Shown here: positions 8,510-15,772 of the stretch, piece by piece | Layout: the number at the start of each line of letters is the position of its first letter | How positions within the stretch are numbered: position 1 is the stretch's first letter | Assembly (NCBI RefSeq): GCF_034262375.1 | Contig: NZ_CP139558.1 | Coordinates: 2,914,001 to 2,978,000, forward strand | Source of the DNA: Mucilaginibacter sabulilitoris | Lineage (GTDB): Bacteria > Bacteroidota > Bacteroidia > Sphingobacteriales > Sphingobacteriaceae | DNA: 64,000 bases | Direction of reading: 5' to 3' | Translations under genes and position numbers: made by a program | The notes under the pieces: generated by a model | Databases searched by the model: none | What the model saw: the letters and a program-made list of their open reading frames with translations, nothing else | Told to the model about the DNA's origin: nothing

Positions 8510-9286
8510 ATGTTAAAAGAAATAAAAAAAGAGAAACTCCGGGTGCTTGTTTTTGAAAACAGAACATCACTTGGCCAGGTAGCAGCTAAAATGGTGGCCA
8601 AAAAAATTAATCAACTGCTGCAAGCCAAACCGGTTATCAATATCATTTTTGCAGCGGCCCCGTCGCAAAATGAATTTTTAGATGCTTTGATCAATGAGCC
8701 GGATATTGAGTGGCAAAAAATAAATGCCTTTCACATGGATGAATATCTGGGCTTACCGCCCGCCGCGCCGGAGTTGTTCAGTAGCTTTCTCAAAAAAAAA
8801 ATCTTTAGCCGTGTACCATTTGCATGGGTTAATTACATTAATGGGAGCCTGGTAGATTGCAAAGCCGAATGTGAACGTTACACGCAATTACTGCTGAGCA
8901 ACCCGGCCGATATAGTGTGTATGGGGATTGGGGAAAATACGCATATCGCTTTTAATGACCCACATGTTGCAGACTTCAATGATCCTGAAACGGTAAAGTT
9001 GGTACAGCTTGATCTGGCATGCAGGCAGCAGCAGGTTAATGATGGTTGTTTTGATACCTTGAATGATGTTCCGGAATATGCGCTCACATTAACCATACCT
9101 GCTTTAATGAGCGCCTCGCATGTATTTTGTATGGTGCCCGGCGTCAACAAGGCACAGGCGGTAAAATATACCCTCGAGGAGCCTGTGTCTGAACATTACC
9201 CATCAACCATTTTAAAAACGCATGACCATGCTGTGCTATTTGTTGATACTGATAGTTTTAGTAAAATAGCAGCGTACAATTCATAA
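8510..9286 (+). CDS. nagB: Glucosamine-6-phosphate deaminase-like protein (NagB family)
   Basis: 258 residues of the NagB/RpiA/SugP-like isomerase fold. HMDEYLGL (D77) corresponds to the catalytic Asp72 segment of E. coli NagB. The second active-site motif, GVGNDGHIAFNEP in E. coli, reads GIGENTHIAFNDP here: the His (H145) is kept, but the E. coli Asp141 position is Asn and the Glu148 position is Asp. This is a divergent NagB-like enzyme, expected to deaminate and isomerise GlcN-6-P to fructose-6-P, though an isomerase or related activity is possible. It ends the nagP-nagA-nagB operon. Confidence 0.8.
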   Translation: MLKEIKKEKLRVLVFENRTSLGQVAAKMVAKKINQLLQAKPVINIIFAAAPSQNEFLDALINEPDIEWQKINAFHMDEYLGLPPAAPELFSSFLKKKIFSRVPFAWVNYINGSLVDCKAECERYTQLLLSNPADIVCMGIGENTHIAFNDPHVADFNDPETVKLVQLDLACRQQQVNDGCFDTLNDVPEYALTLTIPALMSASHVFCMVPGVNKAQAVKYTLEEPVSEHYPSTILKTHDHAVLFVDTDSFSKIAAYNS

Positions 9287-9340
9287 CAAATTACATCCCA
9301 TAATAAAGTAACAGCCCATGAACCGGTATAAGTACAAAAA

Positions 9341-9412
9341 GGGTGTCATGCTGTGCTCCGCCGAAGCATTGTGGTAAGGCCTCAGCGCTTAACCTCCTAC
9401 AAGGGTCACACC
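9341..9412 (-). repeat. Dispersed repeat, copy A
   Basis: About 70 nt similar to the reverse complement of 15485-15564: both share GGTGTCATGCTG, then GAAGCAT, a GGCCTC block and TCAACC/TTAACC. It resembles the short intergenic TTCGAC-AGCTCAG palindromic repeats common in Bacteroidota genomes. It lies just downstream of the nagB-like gene. Confidence 0.6.
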
Positions 9413-9722
9413 TCTGCTTTTGACTTCTGCCTATTCACGGGCAAAACTCCTGCTTCGTTTTGCCTGCAGGAGCCAATTGTTATAACCTTTTACCCCCTTG
9501 CACTGTCAGAGCAGGAAATGGTTTTCTCTCTGCATTGAATCTTGCCTGATGGGAATCAAAGCTTCGAAAAATTAATCAGCGGGTACAAAAACTTAAGGAG
9601 TCCATATTTCCCTTAATACCAATGATTATATCGGCAAACGTCATTAGCGCTGTCAAAATCGTAGGAAAACACCTGTTTCCGACAAATCTGATTCTGAAAA
9701 TTTAAAATTAACCACAAATAAA

Positions 9723-9753
9723 TTTGGATAAATAGATTAACTCTCTATATTTG
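9723..9753 (+). promoter_or_regulatory. Bacteroidota-type promoter of the nag susCD operon
   Basis: TTTG at 9723-9726, 19 nt, then TATATTTG at 9746-9753, matching the Bacteroidota -33/-7 pattern (TTTG and TANNTTTG). The -7 element overlaps the left end of the operator palindrome, so a bound repressor would block it directly. The implied leader to the susC start is about 230 nt. Confidence 0.55.
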
Positions 9754-9779
9754 TTATCGTGTACGTACACGATAACAAA
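9750..9779. promoter_or_regulatory. LacI-type operator 2 of the GlcNAc regulon
   Basis: Perfect 30-nt palindrome built on the CGTGTACGTACACG core (9758-9771), with TGTTAT/ATAACA flanks. A weaker site sharing 11 of 14 core positions follows at 9779-9792, its centre 21 bp (two helical turns) away, which would allow cooperative repressor binding. Confidence 0.85.
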
Positions 9780-9806
9780 GTTAACGTACACGGTTGCTGA
9801 TTGCAT

Positions 9807-9831
9807 ATTATCAAAGACGGGGTTTGATAAT
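9807..9831 (+). promoter_or_regulatory. Hairpin in the susC leader
   Basis: Perfect 9-bp stem ATTATCAAA/TTTGATAAT with the 7-nt loop GACGGGG, inside the long leader of the SusC gene. There is no T-run, so it is not an intrinsic terminator. It could stabilise the mRNA or be a regulatory structure. Confidence 0.4.
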
Positions 9832-10006
9832 CCACGTTGTTGATAATTATGGTGCCAGGAACCATCCCAAACAGACTACCTGGAGTTGGGATCATAATCA
9901 TCGGGAATGGGTGGGAGATGTGAATAGCTGACTTGCAATTTTTTCAATTCAATATAAACTCTTTGTACAACGCATTATTAAATAACCTATTTAAAAAACT
10001 CAGATT

Positions 10007-13000
10007 ATGATTAAACAACGACCTCCAGGTGCATCTTCATTTCAAGAAACAAATAGGATGCACAATCCTATAAAATCCACTATAAATTGTTGTGGGTTTG
10101 TACGCCGTGTACTTATCCCGGCTGGTGCCAAAAAGCTATTGGCCCTGCCGATAGCGATGTTGCTGTTGTTTACAACAGCTGCAATGGCCCAAAACAAAAC
10201 GGTTACCGGAAAAATAACCGACAATGCTACTAATGAACCCATAGTAGGCGCTTCTGTAAAGGTTAAAAACGAAACTAAAGGCGTAATTTCTGATGATAAG
10301 GGTATGTTCAAAATCGAGCTATCGGGAAATACCACACTTGAAATTACCAGTATCGGGTACAAGCCGGTTGAGGTTATGGCCAGTTCCGGGCAAATGATGC
10401 AAATCAAAATGATCCTCGTAAATAAGGCATTAACAGAAGTTGTTGTTGTTGGGTATGGTACCGCTAAACGCTCAGATGTAACCGGTTCTGTTTCATCCCT
10501 CCCGAAAGAAAGGCTTTCTCAATTGCCGGTGGGCGATGTATTGCAGGCCATGCAGGGAGCAGTAGCAGGTGTTAACATCTCTTCCGGAACGGCCGTACCG
10601 GGCGAATCCCCATCGGTGCTGGTGCGTGGAGTTAATACCATCAATGGTCAAACTTCGCCGCTTATTGTAATTGACGGTATCCCTTTTGAAAATGGTTCGT
10701 TAAGCGACATCAGCACCTCAGACGTGGCTTCTGTTGACGTTTTGAAAGATGTATCGGCAACGGCTATCTACGGTACACGGGGCGCCAACGGTGTTATACT
10801 CATCACCACCAAGCGCGGTAAAACAGGTAAGGCTGCCATCAATTTTAATACCTATGCCGGCTATGAGAATTTTGCGCACACCTATCAGCCTATGGGCCCC
10901 GCAGAGTATGTTCAAAAATATGCCGATTGGAAAGCACAGGCCGGGGTAACTAATGATTTTGCCGTGCCTAACCTGTATGAGCAGCAAAATTACAAAGCCG
11001 GTATCACTACTGATTGGCTTAAAGAAATTCAGCAGCAGGGTTTTATACAGGACCATACCCTGAGTGTTTCGGGGGGTAACGAGGATGTTAAGTATTATGT
11101 TTCGGGAGATTATTTTAGCCAGAAGGGGGTAATTAAAGGCTATCAGAACAAGCGTGCCAGCATCCGCTCAAATATAGATGCTAAAATAACCAATTACTTG
11201 AGCGCTGGGCTCAATCTTAACCTGGTTACCAATAACTCCGATGGCGGGAGGGCAAGTTTAAGAGGGGCTTCTGAAGTAAGCCCGTATGGCAGGCTCAGAA
11301 ACCCTGACGGGACTTATGCCATTTTTCCGATGGAGGGCGAGGAGGCCATTCAAAGCCCTATGCTGGGTTTACTTAATGAACGTAACGACAGGCGGCAGAA
11401 CATCATTGCCAACGTGTATGTTGAAATAAAACCCTTTAAGGATTTTAAATACCGGGTTAACGCGGGCTATACCTATACACCCACACTTTTTCAAAATTAC
11501 CAGGGCAGGCTTGCCGGTGATATTGCCGGAGGTACAGCAACTGTAGATAATGGTGAAAGGAAAAGATGGATAGTTGAAAACATATTATCGTACGAGAAAA
11601 ACTGGAGTAAAAACCATATTGATGTAACCGGTTTATACAGCGCCCAGGAAAATAAATTATCCTCATCGTCCATATTAGCAACCGGTTTTATTAATGATGC
11701 CTTAGTATTCAACAATCTGCAGGGAGCCAACACGGTTTCGGCATCGTCTGAAGCGATAAGCACGCAAATGGTATCGCAAATGCTGCGTTTTAATTACAAT
11801 TACGACAGCAAATACCTCATTACCGCAACAGCAAGGCGCGATGGTTATTCGGCATTTGGTTCGGGCACCAATAAATATGGTTTGTTCCCGTCGGTAGCCC
11901 TGGGCTGGAATATCAGTAACGAAAGTTTTATGAGCAATGTAAGCTTTATCAACAACCTGAAATTGCGCGGTTCGTATGGCTTATCAGGTAACCAGTCGGC
12001 AGTCGACCCTACATCTACCATCTCTACATTTACTACCATTTCCATTCCGTCAAATGGTCGCCCCACTACAGGCGTAATAGCCGATGTATTGGGTAATAAA
12101 GATTTAAAATGGGAAAGCACCTACGGCAGTAACATAGGTATTGATTTTGCTATATTCAATAACCGTGTAAGCGGTACCATTGAAACATACAATACCCATA
12201 CAAAAGATTTGGTGCTGTACCGCGCCCTGCCTACAGCCACAGGCTACTCGCAGGTGGTAACCAATATAGGCAAGGTGGCAAATAAAGGCCTCGAGGTATC
12301 GCTCAGGACCCAAAACATTGTGGGGACCAATTTTAAGTGGGAAACCAGCCTCAATTTTTCAACCAACAGCAATAAAATTGTTGATCTGTATGGCGATAAA
12401 AAAGATGACCGAGGCAACCGCTTTTTCATAGGCCATCCGGTTAACATTGTTTATGATTATAAGCTGCAGGGCGTATGGAAGGTTGGCGAAAATCCAGCGA
12501 ACCAGGATCCAGACGCCAAACCCGGCGATTTAAAATTTGCCGATCTTGATGGCAGCGGAACCATTACCTCTGACGGAAAAGACCAGACCATCATCGGTCA
12601 GCAAATTCCAAAATGGACAGGTGGTATAACCAATACCTTTCATTACAAGAGTTTCCATCTTAATGTATTTATTCAAACCGTACAGGGTGTAACCAAAGAC
12701 AATGACGCTATTGATTTTAAGGATTTTGGTGGAAGGCAGAACCTTCCCGCCGGCCTTGGCTACTGGACGGAAGCTAACCAAAGTAACGTTCGCCCCAAAT
12801 TAACCTACGTGAATTACTTAAATTACGGATATCCGGAGGATGCAAGCTTTACCCGCATAAAGGATGTGACGTTGAGTTACACCATGCCAAAAAGCCTTAC
12901 AGACAAGCTAAAACTTGGTGGCCTTACGGTTTACCTGAGTGGCAGAAACCTGGCCACCTTTACCAAATGGCATGGCTGGGACCCTGAAGTTGGGTATGCT

Positions 13001-13075
13001 ACTACGGGCGATACGGAAGGCAACTATCCATTGGTGCGCACATTTATTTTGGGCGCTAATATTACACTTCGTTAA
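10007..13075 (+). CDS. SusC-like TonB-dependent outer-membrane transporter (GlcNAc locus)
   Basis: 1022 residues. A long N-terminal region ends in a signal peptide (LLALPIAMLLLFTTAAMAQ, about residues 43-61). It is followed by a CarboxypepD_reg-like domain (VTGKITDNATNEPIVGASV) and the SusC plug (VVVGYGTAKRSDVTGSVSSL; VLVRGVNTINGQTSPLIVIDG; DVLKDVSATAIYGTRGANGVILITTKRG). The remainder is a beta barrel ending in aromatic-rich strands. It imports glycans through the outer membrane with the SusD lipoprotein encoded 2 nt downstream. An operator and promoter lie about 230-280 nt upstream. Substrate by context: chito-oligosaccharides or other N-acetylhexosamine glycans. Confidence 0.9.
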   Translation: MIKQRPPGASSFQETNRMHNPIKSTINCCGFVRRVLIPAGAKKLLALPIAMLLLFTTAAMAQNKTVTGKITDNATNEPIVGASVKVKNETKGVISDDKGMFKIELSGNTTLEITSIGYKPVEVMASSGQMMQIKMILVNKALTEVVVVGYGTAKRSDVTGSVSSLPKERLSQLPVGDVLQAMQGAVAGVNISSGTAVPGESPSVLVRGVNTINGQTSPLIVIDGIPFENGSLSDISTSDVASVDVLKDVSATAIYGTRGANGVILITTKRGKTGKAAINFNTYAGYENFAHTYQPMGPAEYVQKYADWKAQAGVTNDFAVPNLYEQQNYKAGITTDWLKEIQQQGFIQDHTLSVSGGNEDVKYYVSGDYFSQKGVIKGYQNKRASIRSNIDAKITNYLSAGLNLNLVTNNSDGGRASLRGASEVSPYGRLRNPDGTYAIFPMEGEEAIQSPMLGLLNERNDRRQNIIANVYVEIKPFKDFKYRVNAGYTYTPTLFQNYQGRLAGDIAGGTATVDNGERKRWIVENILSYEKNWSKNHIDVTGLYSAQENKLSSSSILATGFINDALVFNNLQGANTVSASSEAISTQMVSQMLRFNYNYDSKYLITATARRDGYSAFGSGTNKYGLFPSVALGWNISNESFMSNVSFINNLKLRGSYGLSGNQSAVDPTSTISTFTTISIPSNGRPTTGVIADVLGNKDLKWESTYGSNIGIDFAIFNNRVSGTIETYNTHTKDLVLYRALPTATGYSQVVTNIGKVANKGLEVSLRTQNIVGTNFKWETSLNFSTNSNKIVDLYGDKKDDRGNRFFIGHPVNIVYDYKLQGVWKVGENPANQDPDAKPGDLKFADLDGSGTITSDGKDQTIIGQQIPKWTGGITNTFHYKSFHLNVFIQTVQGVTKDNDAIDFKDFGGRQNLPAGLGYWTEANQSNVRPKLTYVNYLNYGYPEDASFTRIKDVTLSYTMPKSLTDKLKLGGLTVYLSGRNLATFTKWHGWDPEVGYATTGDTEGNYPLVRTFILGANITLR

Positions 13076-13077
13076 TC

Positions 13078-14724
13078 ATGATGCAGATGAAAACCTATAA
13101 GATATTTTTAGCAGTTATTGTAGCGGCAGTTTTTGTATTGCCGGCATGCAAAAAGTCCTTTTTGGACGAAAAGGTGTATTCGAAATTTACGCCCGAGGCT
13201 TTAAACGATTCGCTGGCATTTGAGGCCGGTATTGTCGGCCTGCAAAGCCAGTATTCATTATGGAACACCATGAATGAAGATAATAATGGCAACCAGGGAT
13301 TTTTATGTGTTTGGCAAATGGGAACCGACGTTGCCTACAATAAAGCACCCGATGATCTTGACCCGGTATCAATTCCATACACCAATTATGAAAAACTAAA
13401 CTCGGCCGATGGACCTTCGGCATTTGTGTGGAAATGGTCCTACAACATTATTAACAACGCCAATGTGGTAATTGCCAATATTGATAACCCGGCTATAAAG
13501 CTTAGCGCCGGTTTCAGGAATAAGATTAAAGGGCAAAGCATGTTCTACCGCGGGCTGGCTTATAATTACCTGGCAACGCTGTACGGCGGCGTACCATTGA
13601 TCACCAAGCCACTGACCGCTCCCAAAACCGATTTTGTACGCGCGCCGGTAAAGGATGTTAATGACCTGATTATTGCCGATTTGAACTTTGCCAAGGTAAA
13701 CGCTCCGTCTATTGATCAGCTGGTGGCGCAGTCGCTCCCCAATAAGTCGATGGCTTCGCAATTACTGGCAGAGGTATATTTGCGGGTAGGCGGCAAAAAT
13801 GCTGAAGCAGAGGCTGAATGTAATACGATTATTAACAGCGGCGATTTTAGTCTGATCACCGAGCGGTACGGTATCAAGGCATCGCAACCCGGCGATCCGT
13901 TTGCAGACATGTTCATATTTGGCAATCAAAGAAGAAACCAGGGTAATAAAGAAGCTATATGGGTGGAAGAAACAGAGAACCCGGCATCGGTACCCAATGG
14001 GGCTGGGCCCGATCTGCAATCAAAATTCCCGGGATTCAGGTTTTTAGGCTCACAGCACCGCAGGGCCTGGGGCAGCCGGTATTATAACCAGGCAGGGATG
14101 TTGTTATGCGATAGCTTAGGGGGCAGGGGTATCAGCCGTATGGCTTTAACCTATTTTGTTTTAAACCTGTACGGCCCTAACGATATGCGTAATTCAAAAT
14201 ATAACCTGCGCCGTAAATATTATTATAATGATCCTTCTTCGGCCTTAAATGGCCAGTTAGTTAAACCAGGCCCGGGAATAGATACCAACCGCAATATTGT
14301 ACCTAAAACCAATAAATGGGACCAGTTTGATCCGAACGACACCTTTGGCAGCAGTATGATCAAGGATTTTATTATCATGAGGCTTGGCGAAACCTATTTG
14401 CTAAAGGCCGAAGCGCAGTTTAAGCAAGGGAATACCACTGGTGCGGCCGCAAGCATTAATGTTTTGCGAACCAGAGCGCACGCTGCCCTTGTTACAGCAA
14501 GTAACATCACTATGGACTTTATCCTTGATGAAAGAGTGAGGGAACTTATTGCGGAAGAAAACCGGCGCATGACCTTAATGCGCACCGGTATGCTTTTGCA
14601 GCGTGTTGCAGGCAGGGGTCAGAAAGTTACAGGAATAGCATCAAGAAACCTGTTACTGCCAATTCCACAATCTGAAATAGATTTGAACAAAGATGCCAAG
14701 CTTGATCAAAACCCTGGTTATTGA
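13078..14724 (+). CDS. SusD-like glycan-binding lipoprotein (GlcNAc locus)
   Basis: 548 residues; ATG codons at 13078, 13081 and 13087 are all possible starts. A lipobox (VFVLPAC) puts the lipidated cysteine near residue 24. The middle shows the TPR-like SusD signature: FRNKIKGQSMFYRGLAYNYLATLYGGVPLI, then SMASQLLAEVYLRVGGKNAEA, and in the C-terminal part IIMRLGETYLLKAEAQFKQGN and LDERVRELIAEENRR. It ends with the family's DQNPGY. It partners the SusC encoded 2 nt upstream. A group II intron begins directly after its TGA stop codon, leaving the protein intact. Confidence 0.9.
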   Translation: MMQMKTYKIFLAVIVAAVFVLPACKKSFLDEKVYSKFTPEALNDSLAFEAGIVGLQSQYSLWNTMNEDNNGNQGFLCVWQMGTDVAYNKAPDDLDPVSIPYTNYEKLNSADGPSAFVWKWSYNIINNANVVIANIDNPAIKLSAGFRNKIKGQSMFYRGLAYNYLATLYGGVPLITKPLTAPKTDFVRAPVKDVNDLIIADLNFAKVNAPSIDQLVAQSLPNKSMASQLLAEVYLRVGGKNAEAEAECNTIINSGDFSLITERYGIKASQPGDPFADMFIFGNQRRNQGNKEAIWVEETENPASVPNGAGPDLQSKFPGFRFLGSQHRRAWGSRYYNQAGMLLCDSLGGRGISRMALTYFVLNLYGPNDMRNSKYNLRRKYYYNDPSSALNGQLVKPGPGIDTNRNIVPKTNKWDQFDPNDTFGSSMIKDFIIMRLGETYLLKAEAQFKQGNTTGAAASINVLRTRAHAALVTASNITMDFILDERVRELIAEENRRMTLMRTGMLLQRVAGRGQKVTGIASRNLLLPIPQSEIDLNKDAKLDQNPGY

Positions 14725-15401
14725 GTGTCGCGAGCAAATCAGAGGTTCGCAGAACCACTGATTGCGAGCTGTATAAAAGATGAGGGACGGCCCCTCGGTA
14801 TCGGCTTACAGGAGCGGGTACCAAACCGCCGCTAAGCTGCTTTGGTTAAGTGCCTTGGTAGTGAGCGTTAGCGGAAAAGGCATCATTAAAGGTGTCAGGT
14901 AAGTGTTAAGAAGGTGAACGCAAGTGAACCACTGATGAGGCATCGAAAGGATTAGACGATGTCAAAACCGGGTAACAGTAGCGACCCAGGGACAAGCAAG
15001 GCGGGAACCTGTTTACTGGCTTTGCGGCATCCGGTGTATAAGTGGCACGAGCTTAACACAGGCTTTTGTATGGAACGCGAGAACCTGTCGCCATCATGTT
15101 AAGGGAAAACCTCAAGTCGGTGCACCGGCAAGAGGGAAAGTACCGATGGATGGCACGGGGGCGGAACATCCCGTATTAGTAATGAAGTTCCTGTAATGGG
15201 AATGGAGCGAAGGGGATGTATTAACAGGCTTTCTATATCCGGCGCAAAACTGAGCGATCAGGAGGTAGCAAAGGATGAAAGCAAAACACGCGGAGTCAAG
15301 GACAGACCCCGGTGTATTAGTTAATAAGAGCCGTGTGATGGGAGACTATCAAGCACGGTTCTATGAGGGACTTGGGGTGAAATTCCCCAGGTCTACTCGA
15401 C
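14725..15401 (+). mobile_element. ORF-less group II intron, copy 1
   Basis: 677 nt, by eye identical to 41522-42198. The 5' end is GTGTC. Domain V is the 34-nt hairpin at 15328-15361 (GAGCCGTG...CACGGTTC with AGC catalytic triad and GAGA tetraloop). Domain VI is at 15365-15398 with a bulged A at 15395, and the 3' end is GAC. EBS1 is proposed in a hairpin loop at 14976-14982 (CAGTAGC), able to pair with exon GTTATTG at 14717-14723. No reverse transcriptase is encoded: only a GGAGG site (15261-15265) and ATG (15275) remain where domain IV should carry it. It must splice alone or with a trans-acting protein. Confidence 0.85.
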
Positions 15402-15484
15402 AATAAGCTAGTGATGATTTATAGCCCTCGAAAGAGTAATAGCTCATGGAAAACACATAAGAGAAAAGTAAAAGTCTAAGCAGA

Positions 15485-15564
15485 GGGGTCACCCTGAGCT
15501 CCGTCGAAGGGTTGAGCGCAGAGGCCTACCCACTATGCTTCGACGAAGCTCAGCATGACACCCC
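15485..15564 (+). repeat. Dispersed repeat, copy B (imperfect palindrome)
   Basis: 80-nt imperfect inverted repeat: the left arm begins GGGGTCACCCTGAGCT and the right arm ends AGCTCAGCATGACACCCC. It is the opposite-strand relative of 9341-9412. Such hairpin repeats are typical of intergenic space in Sphingobacteriales. Confidence 0.65.
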
Positions 15565-15666
15565 TTTGCACTTCTGTTTATTTCATGGGCTATTACGCTC
15601 GAAACGGTACTATGAATTTTACTAACCAATATGCACATTGGTTTGTGTCGGGAATAATTAAATGGT

Positions 15667-15704
15667 ATTATTGTTATTCGTGTACGCACACGAATAACAA
15701 TAAT
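15667..15704. promoter_or_regulatory. LacI-type operator 3 of the GlcNAc regulon
   Basis: 38-nt palindrome with one mismatched pair, core CGTGTACGCACACG (15679-15692) and the same TGTTAT/ATAACA flanks as operator 2. It lies about 70 nt before the GH20 gene and overlaps a promoter-like -7 element. Confidence 0.8.
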
Positions 15705-15772
15705 TTTAAACCTGAAATTTACACCGCCTTTCATCCTGTACAAGGTAAAGGCAATATATATATATTGAATTT

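Larger units (their letters stand above)
9287..10006. other. 720-nt intergenic region with repeat, promoter and long susC leader
   Basis: No convincing gene. It holds a copy of a dispersed repeat (9341-9412), a promoter-like pair with the operator palindrome (9723-9779) and about 230 nt of likely 5' leader before susC. The leader contains a hairpin at 9807-9831 and interleaved complementary segments at 9855-9892. A 61-codon ORF at 9353-9538 runs through the repeat and is not believed to be real. Confidence 0.7.
15402..15772. other. 371-nt gap: repeat and operator
   Basis: Between the intron and the GH20 gene. It holds dispersed repeat copy B (15485-15564) and the third nag operator (15667-15704). 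A promoter-like TTTG (15642-15645), 20 nt, TATTATTG (15666-15673) overlaps that operator. No gene seen. Confidence 0.6.

Noticed and set aside
9353..9538. 61-codon ORF after nagB
   Set aside because: It runs through a dispersed repeat, with no recognisable protein features and no ribosome-binding site.
14725..15401. Insertion sequence as explanation of the 677-bp duplication
   Set aside because: There is no transposase frame, no terminal inverted repeats and no target duplication. The domain V/VI hairpins identify a group II intron instead.
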